Positions 15,001-26,640 of a DNA stretch of 64,000 nucleotides are shown in pieces. Origin of the DNA: Ciona savignyi (Eukaryota; Chordata; Ascidiacea; Phlebobranchia; Cionidae); contig CH003444.1 of the NCBI GenBank assembly GCA_000149265.1, positions 58,095 through 122,094 of the forward strand, written 5' to 3'. The notes under the pieces were generated by a model. It saw nothing but the letters and a program-made list of their open reading frames with translations, was not told where the DNA came from and did no database searches. Positions within the stretch are counted from its first letter, which is position 1, and each line of letters opens with the position of its first letter. The position numbers and the translations under genes were made by a program.

Positions 15001-18000
15001 TGGCAAAGTCATAGTTGAATCGTCTGTTTTGCTAGTAGTAATATTTTAACACCAAGTTATAAAAGCTGTAATTTTTTTTTTAGTTCTGTAAATTACCTTA
15101 TATACTTTAAAAAAACTTTTTAAATTGTTTTTTATACATATTCTGACATTTTTACAGATGGAAATTATATTGCATAGACAGTATTATTGAATACCACTCA
15201 TCGAGTTTTCTATCACAGATGGGTTTGTTTAATTTCCGTCCATCAGTGAGGCCCGTCCCCATGGAAGTCCACATACAAGGGTTTGCAGGGAAGCATTACT
15301 GCCCGAGGATGGCGTCCATGAATAAAACCTGTTTTCAAGGTTACTCGAGTCTGAATTGAAGTGAAAAACATGCATGATCGTAGCAAACTTCTTTTGAAGA
15401 CACTCTGTTTAGGATAGGATGTTTATGTTTATCTGTGTAAATGGAAAAACACAATAGGATTTTCATACAAGGACAATCATCAGGTTATCTTGTGTCTACC
15501 TTATGGTTACCAAAGCTATTGCAGTGTGTTGTGTATGATTTCGACATTCCTTTAATTTGATAGAACCAATTAACATAAGTGCCTTGCCCACTTACACAAC
15601 CGACTATTTAGTAGTATTTGGTGTCTTTATTGCACACTAAGATTTCATTTTATATATACGTTTTTAAACATATTTTCGTTAAATTTTGTTCTGAGTTTTA
15701 CGACTCCGTCAAATAGTTTTTTTAACCTTTTATCTTGATGTTGAATATCCATTCTCTCTTTTAGTCTTTTGTCGTTTAATTTGAGTAATAACCTTTTACT
15801 CAAATTTATTTTTTAAAGCAAACCAAAAACCATATTTAAATAAACCAAACTGATACATGGAGAATGTGAACACTACGCTTCAGAAATGCCATGTATTTTG
15901 ATAATGGTTGTTTTTTTCATAAAATATTCGAAAAAGGTCCAATCTCGCATATATGTTTGATTTTGAATTGACTTTGTTTCCCTCCTACAGCGATTCAAAC
16001 TCACTCGTCAACCAAACCTGTTCTTATCTTCGTGTCGTCGCGACGACAGACACGCATCACCGCACTTGACTTAATAGCGCACCTCGGTGGTGANNNNNNN
16101 NNNNNNNNNNNNNNNNNNNNNNNNNNNNNNNNNNNNNNNNNNNNNNNNNNNNNNNNNNNNNNNNNNNNNNNNNNNNNNNNNNNNNNNNNNNNNATCGATC
16201 CGAAAACTGGATGCACATGGAGGAGTGGGAGGTATGGGAAATTGGCTTCTTGTTTACATCTTATGCACTCTTGCAGACTGTCCAAGATATAACAGTTTCA
16301 GAGATGACACTCTTATAAAACTTACCTTATATTTCTCTCTAATACGTAGGCACTTTACCAAAATAACACTTGTGGAATCTATGGGATGCTGACAGAATTT
16401 TTTCAAATTCAAAATAGCTGAACAATTGGGCCTTCAAGCCTAGACTTCTGATCCAAGTGCTATCATGGACCCACCACAACTAATGTACTTAATGTTGTGA
16501 TGTTAAACAGTTAACCAATTGTGATGCTAAACTTTAACCCATTGTGAAGCTGAACAGTTAATGCAACTGAATCATATGGAAAATCTTTAAAAAATAGCCC
16601 CGATCAAGGTTTAAATGATGCAGGGTTGTAACTGTGTCCATTAAAAATTATTTACCTTATAAAATTACCTTTGAAAAATAAACAATATGTTTACGCCCCA
16701 CCGTGCAGATGGAGGAACTAACCCACGTGGTGCGTGACCCCAACCTCCGTCTCACCCTTGCGTTCGGCATCGGGATGCACCACGCGGGGCTCGTCGAGCG
16801 TGATCGCTCCCTCGTCGAAAAGCTCTTCTCGGAGCAGAAGATCCAGACCCTCGTCGCAACCTCCACCCTCGCATGGGGGGTTAACCTGCCAGCCCATCTC
16901 GTTATTGTGAAGGGGACCGAGTATTTCGATGGCAAACAGGGCAGATATGAGGATTTCCCAATCACAGGTAACTGGATCAATTGCTTGATTCTCATATTTC
17001 CCTAACACATTGAAATGCAAAATTTCTTTCCAAATTGTAATAATAATTGTAAGTGATCACTTAAATGTCTTATTTAACCTGACTGTAGCCATGTTGTATG
17101 CGAATACTTCTTTCCCCACATTTTGACAGTCTAATTTTGTCACTCATCTTACATTTTATCCCACATTTTGTCACTCAGTTTTTTCTCACCCCACATTTTT
17201 TTACCCTTGCGAATAAAGGGGTATACCTTCTCCAGCTGCCGTCTACCACAGACATATATATTATTTAAGCACCCAACATTGCACTTTGTCTTTCAAATAA
17301 CCAAGAATTTAACACAAAAACGCAGATGTCCTACAAATGATGGGGAGAGCTGGAAGACCTCAGTACGATGATAAGGCCGTGGCAGTGATCCTTGTGCACG
17401 ATGTCAAGAAAGCTTTTTACAAGAAGTTTCTGTATGAACCATTTCCGGTTGAGTCCAGTTTGTTGCAGGTGGGTGGTGTTTACCAGGGTGACAGTTATAA
17501 GTACTTGTAGAGGTAGGAAAATACAACTCAAATGACTAGGACATTTTCCAGGACCAGAAATGATTTGCCCTTGTGCTTCAAGCCAATTTGTCAGACTTTT
17601 ACAAAATTGTTTTTATTATGAGATCAAATCTGTCCCAACGACAGCACTGTCATCCAACTGTCTTCCAATATTTGTTAAGTCTTCTCTAAAATGTTAACTA
17701 TTTGTTGAGTGACATTTCTTGTTTTTTTAATATTACTGAGTGTCTTCCCTAAAATTTTAAAATAACTGCCCCAGTGTCTTTGTATGTGTAACTTAATCGC
17801 CTTTCATTAGAGTACATCAAGTTTGCAGTCGGGTCAAGTTAGCTTTTGTATTTAGTTATTTGACTTTATTCCTTTTTATCCCAACAGCTGTTGTCCCATA
17901 TACCATGATATACAATATTTATTTAACCCACTAAGCTATTTAGTAGGAATAAAACTGATTCTAAAAATGCTTCTTAGTTTAAGCTAAACATCAGGTTTCC

Positions 18001-21000
18001 CTGCCAAATACCAATACCCCAACGCAGGTGCTAGATGATCACTTGAACGCTGAAATTGTGGCTGGCACGATAATAAGCAAGCAGGAAGCCATGGATTACC
18101 TTACTTGGACCTATTTTTTTAGACGTCTTATAATGAACCCAACATATTATGACCTTCAAGACACTGGTATTATGATTTATATTAACAGAAATAGTGAAAA
18201 ATATCGGTGTGGACTGCTAATTATGTACTGTGTTTGGCCACCTGCTAAAACTAGTTTAATCCAACCGTTTAACCAGTCCTTTTCACTTGTCCTTTGTGAT
18301 GTAACAAGCCATGCTCGTACCTAGTGCCTCCTTGTTGTTTGGGCAAAAAAGTGATACAAGCCTGTCATTAGTTGCAAAATGTTGAAAACTGCAGCAAAAA
18401 ATTTTTGTAATAATAATGCACGCTTTATTTCACACTTTAAAATTGCCAATTTAAAAGCAATAAAGGATTAAAATCAGGAATATAAAAAAATATACGATAG
18501 TTTTCCAGCCTATTAAGTGATAACCGTTCTACCCTTTTTTTAAAAAAATTCCTATACATCATTTGCAATGTTCTTAAAATCAAAAAAATGTTGAGTAAAA
18601 ATAAAATAAAATCGGCCAAATACCTTCACATTTGGCTGTAAATTTGGTTTCATGTTTCCCAGAGAACGATTCCGTCAACTATTACCTCTCCAAGTTGCTT
18701 GAGCGTAGCATTGTGGAGCTGAGAACGTCCGGTTGTGTTGGAATGACGGACGACGAATTCGACGTCACGCTGGTTGCAACAAATGCAGGAAGAATCGCAT
18801 CTTTCTATTACCTCAGTCATCTCACATTGAGGTACACTGAGTTTGTTTGATTTTTCAATTTTATTGCTCTATACAATGATTGTAACCATTTAATGTAATA
18901 AATTGGATGTAATAATGTGCCCTAATCTAGCACACTATCCATTTTAATGCGAATGTAATGAAAGACATTTTTTATTGTCAAGGTATCATATTTAATAGTT
19001 GATTTGGATGGGGTTGGTTTACCCACAGGTGCGGTATAATAATACCTCTGAAGCATTTTATGAGACCATGAGTAATTCAGACACAAACCTATAGTTGGGT
19101 TAGTAAAGCAATTGCAGTAAATTTCCCGTTGGTTTTGTTTAACTCAGGATCTAGAACGTTTAAGTTACAACCATTACTTGTCTCTTAAACATTATCTGCT
19201 AGCAATCAGCTAATGTTACGTTTCAAATCAAATTAACATAGTTTAGTTTAGTTTATTTTTTGTTTCCACGATGAAAACACGAAGCGGGACTATCGGTAAC
19301 AATTTGGAAAACGGGAAAAAACGGCAAAACGACAGTCGTTAGAACACGTCTAATAAAAAGAAATAAACTATTAAAATTCTGTATAATTTGACGTGGACGC
19401 TAAACCCAATTAAAAAAAATTAAAAAAATATTAAAAATAATTAATTAATTGTTTATAAAATAAAAATTGCACTTAGCCTCGAAGAAAAGTGTGCGGTAAA
19501 GCGACTCGCGCAATGCAAACATAAAATGCAACTGTGTTTGAATAACACTGGTTGTGGCTGTAATTAATGTTGTGGCTGCTGTACGAATGTGGCTAGGCTA
19601 GTTATTCTCAAAAAGTTATTTAAGGTTATAACTTGGCATGCTGTGGCAAATATAAAGTCTGGACTGCAAGCATAAGTACCTTATGATAACCCCTTACTGT
19701 CCAGGTCTTTTGTCATGGCCGTTTTATATTAAAAATCTTTTAATATTAAAACAATTCATTTGATTTAGACTGAGAGCATAATAACCTTATGACACAGCCA
19801 GACATTTTAGGACTTTTCTAATCTCCTTTTTAGTATAATAAATATTAACTAATCCTGTAATGTAATATCAACAAATTTCCAGATTGTTAAACGAAGAAAT
19901 GCGTCCAGAATGTTCCATCGATGATATATTGCGTCTACTGAGCAACGCACAGGAATATCATGAACTACCAGTTCGACATAACGAAGATGGTATAAACAGG
20001 TGGATTCCCTAATTTGTATCTCATAATTCCACTTCCACCACAGTGTGACTTTCTCTAATAAATACTTGAGATTTGAAGCTCTTTTAGTAGATTGGTTTCC
20101 ATCATACTGTTCTAAATTATTTTTTTTATGTGTATCTTGGTAAAAATCCACTTAGAATGGGATTTATCCAATGTTATTATCATATTTATGGTAATAATTA
20201 GTGTAGATATTAGGTATGCTAGAAAAAATAACAGCTCTTAGTGAACAAAACTCTTTACTCCAGTGATTTAGCAAAGGAGCTTCCCATTAAAGTGGACGGC
20301 AATTCCTTTGACTCTCCACACACGAAGACCCTTCTTCTTCTGGTCTCTCACTTCCAGCGCTTCACTCTTCCATCCACAGATTACGTCACCGATCTCAAGT
20401 CGGTGCTCGATCAGGCGATCCGCGTGCTGCAGGTGAGTGATGCATTTCAACACATATTTTGACGGGGTAGGTTTATGTTTAGGGGTGGAAAACACCATTT
20501 TCAGATTTTGTTTGGGTTTGTATATATCGGGGAAAAATACATTTTCAGATTACATCGTGCTAGTGCGATATGGATATTTTTTTATATTCTTATTATTTAA
20601 GTCCTTTTATCTAATTTTTTTATATCCAGGCATATGTAGATTATAGCGCAGACTTGGGTTGGCTTTCTACCTCCCTGCGGTGCATGCATATAATCCAGAT
20701 GGTGTCGCAAGCGAGCTGGTTTCACGACAACACCCTCACAACTCTACCACATGTGGAGAAGAATAAAGTCCATATTTTCAAGTATGTGTGGGTGAAAATA
20801 ATCAAATTTTGGTTATTTTTATTGTACTGCCAATTTACTTGTCCTTTAAATTACATGGTTTAGTTGGATAGCACAGGTTGTCTAAAGTACTATGTGTTCC
20901 TTTTTACATGCTATTTTTTAAGTTAATGGACCAAACCAGTAATACTGTAATAACTCGCAATCATATATGTCAGAGCCACACAAAGTAACAGTGCATAAAT

Positions 21001-24000
21001 TCTTATATGTTGATTCCCTGTTTTCTCTCCTTCATCCACTGAGCTTTCTTCCATTGACAGCTGTGTCAAAATATTTGTCGGGTCTAGTCAATTGTACTGG
21101 TCACATACTTGCTCTATTCACGTCAAAGTGTGCATTAGGGAAACTCTTAGACACCTAAACAAATACAGCATTTCTAATAGTATTAAATAAAAAACAGAAA
21201 AAAAAACAAGAAAACAGTTGTTAAAACATGTAAATGGGAAAAACAGGAAATTAAAGGCAAATTTAATATTTTTTTCAACAGAAATTTAATGTTCAACAAA
21301 AGTCCAGTGGAATGCCTCCCCCAGCTTCTAGCCCTCTACCATCGCTCCCCTTCATCTGTTTCCAATCTCCTCAGCCAGTTCTTCTCCAACAGTGAAGCAT
21401 CCAAGGTGATGAACACATTAAATCACATCTTGGATGGATTATTTTTAGTGTTTTTTTAAATATCCGAAAATTATACTTTTTTAATATTTTTTGGTAACTG
21501 AATTGTTGCATTTTACAGTGTTGCATTTTTAAAACTTAAAACACACACATTTTCTTAACCATGGAAGTATTTAAAAAGTGAAGAAAAGAGCAAAATGCCA
21601 AAATTGCAATTTCTAAATTGTTTAAATGTTAATAAAAATATATGTACATGATTCTCACATATTTATATTACTGAAAAAAGTACATTTTTAGCGTAAATAC
21701 TTAAAATGCACTCTTTTATGTACATAGATGAGTGGTAGAGCATAACTTGCTAACCAAAAGGTTTTGTGTTCAAAGCAAACTGCTTGCTTGTCACATGCGC
21801 CTTGCATATGGAATGTACGGACATTAATCCAGTGGTTTCTATTGCTTGGTTGTCCAACAATTCCATGCAAATATTTGTCTTTAAAAGTTCTTCTTTAAAG
21901 GTATTTTTTAAATAGAATGTCCAAACTATTTTCCAATTTTGCATCCAGATATGCAGTCATCTGTCCGTCCTGCCACAAATTGATATCAACATTGCAGTGA
22001 GAGGGTGGTGGGCTGACCATCCTGAGGCTGAAGACCAGAGAGCGGTTTCTAACGCACACAGTAAGAACAATCGTCCTTGCGTGGGATTATGTATACCATG
22101 GGTGTCTTATATCTAAAAATACGTTTCTCTACGTACTTAAAAATGGCTCTCGAACTCATGCACAAATGCATAGCTAAAATCTAATATTTTTATACAGTAT
22201 ATTGTTGTTTATTCACAATACAACTAAAATGATCAGGCTATATAGCATAATCGGCATAGGATAGGATATTCATGTTTATCCCCGTGAATGGGAAAACCAA
22301 GGGGATTAACACACCAGCAATCGTCAGATCACCTCGCGCCCACCGTCGGGTTACTGGAGCTATTGCAGTGTGTTGTGTATGAAAGACACGTTCCATCAAT
22401 TTGGTAGAACCCATTAATCCGCTGGGTTCAGGCAATATCCGTTAGGTTCCTTGCCCAAGGACACAACCGACTAGCTAGCGAGCAGTTTCGAACCTGCAAC
22501 CTTTCGATTTAAAGGTATCGCAGACTAACCCGTCGGGTAAGAGGCTGTAAGCACCCGGTAGTTGGATCGAAACCAGCGGCTGGCTAGTCGGTTGTGTCCT
22601 TTGGCAAGGCATTCCGCATACATTGCCTTAACTTAAAGGAATTAATGGATTCTACTAAAACATAAGGAATATCTAAATCATACACAATAGCTTTGGCAAT
22701 TGCCCATATAATAATACAATAACTCTGCCGGGGTTTCCCATTCATGGATATGAAACTTAAATATTCACTCTTATTCTTTGACATCGAAGATACATCGTTG
22801 CGTGAAAAGAACACATGGCTCCCACTGCATGCTGACCAGGAATATTTCCTGATTATCAATCTACGCAAGAAAACACTGTCTGGAAAGGTGAGACACATAT
22901 CCCAGGACAACCATGTATAAATCCTTTAATGTGAAATTTCCCCACTAGTTATCCGGCGATAACCATGTATAAATCCTTTAATGTAGATGTGTTCTCCTTA
23001 GTAAAACTATGATACCAAGCATTTATTTTAAACAGACTGTTAATGATTTTAATTAATTAATTTTAAAGTGTCTTACCCCCACTTAGCTTTTTATAGTCGT
23101 GTCCGTAAGTTTTTAATTTTATTTCTTTGAGTGCTTTTACGTTGTCGTTTTTTTTATGTTTTTTCTGCTTTGTCTGTGCTATGTTCTTTTTTTTGTGTTT
23201 TTTTAACATTTCTTTTTTAAAGAAAAAACGCAGATTTTGTAGAATAGGTACAAACCGTCTATCTCATGCATGGGCAACCTACGGCCCGCAGGACAAATCC
23301 GGCCCGCCAAGGCTTCTCATCCGGCCCGCCAATAAATTTTCTAGGGCTGTAGGCCTATGTAATATATCAATATTCATTTATTTTATATAATGTATCTAAC
23401 GTTCTCAAAATCGCTTTATTTATGTGTTTTAGGCCACTTTGGTTTTTATCATTAATTTGGTGTTAGTCCGGCTCAAATAGCCGAAGAAATGGCAGCTTTA
23501 TAATAATGGCATAATCAACCTAGGACGCAACAATCGTGTTGGGCTAGACTTATCCCTTCAGTTACTGATTTTAGTTTGATAGGCAGCGAGGTTGTGTTGT
23601 CGGTGATCCTACATAACAGGTACCGAAGAACTGTTAATTCTTACCAATCTAGAATCGAACGGTTTTTAAGGTACTTCGAAATGAAGTAGGTAAACTTGTT
23701 ACTTGCGATATTGTAATCGCAACGAAATATACAGAAATTACAGATAAAATATGGTGAAAATGCTGCCTTTATCAATATAGGTATACATTTTTTATGGATA
23801 TCCCTGTGCAAACAAAATTGAAAACACATTGCATGTAAAATAGCATTACATGAATACAATCCAAACCCACAAAGATATGTACCTAGCTTACACTTAAAAT
23901 CACAATTACGGCTCCGGCCCTCAGTCAAGTTCCAAATGCACATTTTGGCCCCCAGTGACAAAAGGTTGCCCATGCATGGTCTATCTGTTGCACTTGCAGA

Positions 24001-24490
24001 ATAAAGACGAAAAGGCTGCCACGCCACGTTTCCCCAAACCCAAGTTGGAAGGTTGGTTCTTGGTGTTGGGTGATCGTGAGAGACGAGAGCTTGTGGCACT
24101 CAAGCGGCTCAATACTCTGAGACGGAACACAAGCGAAACTTTGTCGTTTTTTACCCCTCAGCGTGTCGGACGGTGGGTTACATTTTTGTCTAATGTATAG
24201 GATATTTATATTTGCGTAAATAGTTTTGTATTTCTTATTTATTAAAGTTTAAATGTCTGTTAAGAGCAAAAGCTAAAACAAAGAAAACGCAATATAATCG
24301 CAATCCAATAATGTCCTATCCAATAACTGTCGTATAACAACTGACGCCGGATACTTTCAGCATGTCTCTCACTCTATGGTTGGTCTCTGATTCCTATCTC
24401 GGGTTGGACCAACTTCGAGATGTTCGTCTCGACATCATCCCCTCCGATATCGGCTGCCAATCAAACCAGGAAGTGAAAGAGGAGCGGTGA
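1..24490 (+). CDS. ASCC3: Activating signal cointegrator 1 complex subunit 3 (ASCC3), 5' partial
   Basis: Ski2-like RNA/DNA helicase with two cassettes. The family acts in the ASC-1 complex, in disassembly of collided ribosomes (RQT) and with ALKBH3 in alkylation repair. Exons joined by GT/AG with consistent phases: 1-20, 195-317, 595-795, 2849-2989, 4225-4389, 4651-4742, 4945-5101, 5739-5873, 6335-6592, 6946-7104, 7674-7793, 8304-8400, 9038-9192, 9752-9928, 10322-10550, 10758-10912, 11198-11296, 11572-11740, 12410-12547, 13158-13323, 13742-13908, 14316-14461, 15219-15339, 15991-16231 (contains a gap), 16709-16967, 17326-17468, 18028-18166, 18663-18831, 19883-19999, 20264-20432, 20630-20781, 21282-21405, 21949-22060, 22790-22887, 24000-24172, 24361-24490 (TGA). 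About 1800 codons are visible, against roughly 2200 in the human protein, so the N-terminal region lies upstream. Family-specific stretches ([33 protein letters not shown]) favour ASCC3 over the paralogue SNRNP200. The least certain junction is the acceptor at 22789/22790. Confidence 0.96.
2430..2690. repeat. Diverged direct duplication inside ASCC3 intron
   Basis: The stretch about 2440-2505 (a pyrimidine-rich run, then cacgaaattcacagagaa, then gacttgcttga) recurs in altered form at about 2613-2680 (cacgaaaattacagaaaa, then gtttgcttgat). The two antisense translations align over about 30 residues, which reflects the DNA duplication and not necessarily a protein. Confidence 0.5.
2781..2806. 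repeat. Perfect 26-bp palindrome
   Basis: The core CTCGCGATATATCGCGAG extends to 13 bp per arm with no spacer and no mismatch. It sits 42 bp before an ASCC3 exon and is rich in CpG in an AT-rich intron. Confidence 0.85.
5245..5368 (+). repeat. SINE family A fragment
   Basis: Degenerate copy of the middle of the SINE: a GGGCAGGG...ACATTG segment, a GTGGAATAATGAGTTATAC version of the CAGCGGATTAATGGGTTCTAC block, then CACACTGCAATAGCTCCGGTAAC. It lies in an ASCC3 intron. Confidence 0.6.
8751..8945. mobile_element. Degenerate GGG...CCC short DNA transposon (MITE-like)
   Basis: 195 bp starting GGGAAGCAAGGAAGG and ending CTCCTTTTAGTTTCCC, with a central run of TAAACCCTACCCTAAA-like sequence. It shares the end sequence and internal AACCC-rich body with the better-preserved copies at 29417 and 49434. 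No clear target duplication, and the left end is eroded. Confidence 0.55.
11757..11857. repeat. Tandem pair of hairpin-forming units
   Basis: Two roughly 50-bp units, each with AGGGTTTAAACAAG followed by an inverted partner (CCTTGTGTTTAAAC; AACCCTTGTGATTAA), lie just after an ASCC3 exon. Each unit can fold on itself. Confidence 0.55.
12885..12962 (-). repeat. SINE family A fragment
   Basis: Short degenerate match, in reverse orientation, to the segment around the TTACCGGAGCTATTGCAGTGTG block of the SINE. Confidence 0.4.
15411..15612 (-). repeat. SINE family A copy, reverse orientation
   Basis: Begins with the reversed tail AGGATAGGATGTTTATG and continues through GCTATTGCAGTGTGTTGTG, GGTAGAACC-like and GTGCCTTGCCC blocks to ACAACCGACTA. 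It lacks the tRNA-like head and lies in an ASCC3 intron. Confidence 0.75.
16094..16193. other. Assembly gap (100 N) inside an ASCC3 exon
   Basis: Exactly 100 N. The flanks read ...LIAHLGG and ...[11 protein letters not shown] in one exon. Keeping frame needs a true missing length of 2 mod 3, or a 1-base overlap, so 100 is a placeholder. Homology leaves room for only about zero to a few codons. Confidence 0.9.
19245..19380 (-). repeat. Possible LINE 3' end fragment
   Basis: On the minus strand it ends in an AATAAACTAAACTAAAC-like tail. It shares a GACAGTCGTTAGAACAC block with the segment at 33044-33170. The family is not identified; a non-LTR retrotransposon 3' end is a guess from the tail. 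Confidence 0.4.
22256..22537 (-). repeat. SINE family A, near full length, reverse orientation
   Basis: Well-preserved copy running from the reversed TATCC-type tail (ATAGGATAGGATATTCATG) to the reversed tRNA-like head (GCAACCTTTCGATTTAAAGG, then GACTAACCCGTCGGG). It faces the next copy head to head in the intron before the ASCC3 exon at 22790. Confidence 0.9.
22560..22766 (+). repeat. SINE family A, forward, degenerate
   Basis: GATCGAAACCAGCGGCTGGC, CTAGTCGGTTGTGTCC, GGCAAGGCATT and a GGATTCTACTAAAA block, ending in a mutated tail. The recognisable end is 23 bp from the 3' splice site of the exon at 22790, so its tail borders the pyrimidine tract. Confidence 0.8.
22909..22984. repeat. 24-bp perfect direct repeat, 52-bp period
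   Basis: The word starting AACCATGTATAAATCC and ending TTTAATGT occurs identically at 22909-22932 and 22961-22984 in an ASCC3 intron. Confidence 0.85.
23257..23986. mobile_element. hAT-like non-autonomous DNA transposon with target duplication
   Basis: The element spans 23265-23978 (714 bp). Its ends are perfect 16-bp inverted repeats, CATGCATGGGCAACCT. It is flanked by the identical 8-bp word GTCTATCT at 23257-23264 and 23979-23986. The GGCAACCTACGGCCCGC type of end followed by CCGGCCCGCC resembles hAT-superfamily termini, and an 8-bp duplication fits hAT. No intact transposase frame is present. It sits in the last-but-one ASCC3 intron, 21 bp from the next exon. Confidence 0.88.
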
Positions 24491-25580
24491 TGTCATCAAA
24501 TTATGTGACGTCACAAACTGATTAATAATCGAGTATTGGGAAGGGAGATTGGAGGTGTCAATTGCAGTTATTGGAAATTGGTTTTAGTTTAATTTTAAAA
24601 TGACAATCGCGAAAGTTCCGTTTTTGTTCTTTTGAAAAAAGGTATCCGGTTGGTTTAATGTAAACCCTTATAATTTAAAAGTTTCAAACTTCAGTTTCGT
24701 TTTACTTAACGCAGTATTTTGTGGCAATTCAGTCGGTGCGTGCTATCTATTGTAGGCAATTAATTGAGTGAATTAAATGTTTTCAAGGTTGATTTCATTG
24801 CATTTGTGTCGTGCAATACAATGATTTGAATTCGGTCCCATTGGTGACCCCGACATGAAGTAAGCCGTCATAAAGAATCGTTTTTTCAAGATTTTGGGTA
24901 TTTGCGTTTTACCGATATCAGAGCCAATGGAGTACGAACAAACGGCATGAAATCGAAATAGCGTACATTTCATATTTAGAAACTTAAGGTCAATCCATTA
25001 GATCCAGATTTTTTCGTTTAGTCAACGATAGCAAAAGTTTTTCGATAGCAAATGTTAGACGCTGTTACCCAAGAATAAGAGCATACGTAATTTTTTCTGT
25101 TAGCAGAAATTGATTTCCGATTAACCACCCCTACCAATTTGTTAACAATGTTTTTTGAAAGTACTTGAGTTGTATACACACACAGCAACAATAAAAAGAG
25201 AAAAGGGTCGTAAAAATATTCCTCTACTTGTTTGTTACAGATTTGGGGGGACTTTACTAATTTTTGAATAATACCAAATATGAGATTCTTTCACCTATTT
25301 TGTCTGTAATTTCCTTTTCAATTAGTTTTGAGTGTCTTACTGTTTCTTAAGATATTTTTGAAAATGCGCATATTAATTGTGCCTGGAAGTTATATTATCC
25401 GTCCTTTCTGGGTAAACTGGTTCTTGTAATTATTTTTTTGCTGACGTTTGTCTTATTATTTATTTGCTGATGTTTGGGCGTACGCCAGTCGAAAACATGA
25501 AAGCGCGAGTTTTCTACCGCATAAAATGAGTTTTTGCCTGCTCCTAATTGAACGGAAAATATCAAGATGCCATATCGAAC

Positions 25581-25680
25581 GGCCGTGTGGTCGAATTATT
25601 AACGCGACCGATACAAATATATCAGGTATAAACGAACGGTCTTGGCAACGAGCCCTTTAAGGTTTCGAAACTTAGCTCGG
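25581..25680 (+). repeat. tRNA-like repeat, family B
   Basis: GCCGTGTGGTCGAATTATTAA has an A-box-like stretch, and GGTTTCGAAAC about 70 bp later is B-box-like. The head matches the copies at 26524 and 34572. It does not form a convincing complete tRNA. Confidence 0.5.
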
Positions 25681-26523
25681 TTAAAATGACCATCCCACAA
25701 CAAAGCCTGTGCTTCCTTTAACTGTTTATTTGATAGGTTTCGTGCATTGTTAATTCTTGGAAAAATCTCTACGGTTTCAGATATATACAACATCGTGAAC
25801 ACGTAATTTAAAATCTAAACAAAATCCAGGAACTTTAACCACCAAACAACAAAACTTCGCTGCAACTTGCTTGAGTTAGCACTCCCAGCAGATGTATAGG
25901 CTATATAACCAGCATCAAATTTAATGCTTTAATCTATATTTTCATCTCCCAACAAATAAAACCCGTAGACTATAACATGATGATTACATGAGAATATTTG
26001 AGCAATTTAAAAGTCGCTGAAAGTGATGTTAAATTAGCGGATCTGTTCATTTAGGATACAAAGCAATCTGGGATTCTCTATATTTTGCACGAGATAATGG
26101 ACATGTAACGATTTGAAATGAAATATTTTATATTTATACATGGTGTAATAACGTGTTTTGCTTTTAGGCATAACATATCGACGAATTAGTGGTTTCCGCA
26201 CTATAAACAATTCGAACACGTGTGACTGTTTGTTTATGATATAAAAGACCTATATATATATATATATAGTTCCTGGTGAAGTTAGGTTAATTATTTTCTG
26301 TGAATTTTGCTGGTTGCGTCCAAATACAATAATAGTTTTAAGAGGAGTTTATGTAATAAGTGTGTCATATTGCGCAGTTGCTAATAAGCGGAGGTTTACT
26401 TATTAGCATACTGTTGTAGCCTATCCATCGGAGAAGTCATGGTACAAACGTCAGGTGGCCACAGGCTTTGACAGTACAACCGTATCTTGGTGCGCTAGGT
26501 AAGACCAGTGTATTGCGAACTGG

Positions 26524-26640
26524 GTGTGTGCCCGAATTGTTAACGCTACCGATACATATATTGGTTTCAATAAAAAAGCGTCTTGTGGACGAGCTTATCA
26601 TGGGTTCGAATTTGACGCCCGTAAAATAATAATAATAACA
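26524..26640 (+). repeat. tRNA-like repeat, family B, with TAA-rich tail
   Basis: The GTGTGCCCGAATTGTTAACGC head, then a B box GGGTTCGAATTTG, ends in AATAATAATAATAA. The ACCGATACATAT block matches the copy at 25581. The tail suggests a short tRNA-derived SINE. Confidence 0.55.

Larger units (their letters stand above)
12410..24490 (+). other. ASCC3: ASCC3 helicase cassette 2 and C-terminal Sec63/FN3-like region
   Basis: Walker [10 protein letters not shown] is split across 12547/13158. DEIH lies in 13742-13908 ([11 protein letters not shown]). Motif III is GLSTAL rather than SAT (14316-14461), as in the family's second cassette. RecA2 spans 15991-17468, with [19 protein letters not shown] and GRAGRPQYD. 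Winged-helix residues [15 protein letters not shown] are in 18028-18166. The Sec63 region runs to the end, with the [15 protein letters not shown] block in 24000-24172 and a short divergent tail ending KEER. In human ASCC3 the second cassette provides the 3'-5' unwinding activity; here its motifs are complete apart from the gap after LIAHLGG. Confidence 0.92.

Noticed and set aside
23641..24099. 152-codon antisense frame, possible transposase in the hAT-like element
   Set aside because: It crosses the element's end into an ASCC3 exon and shows no recognisable transposase or zinc-finger motif.
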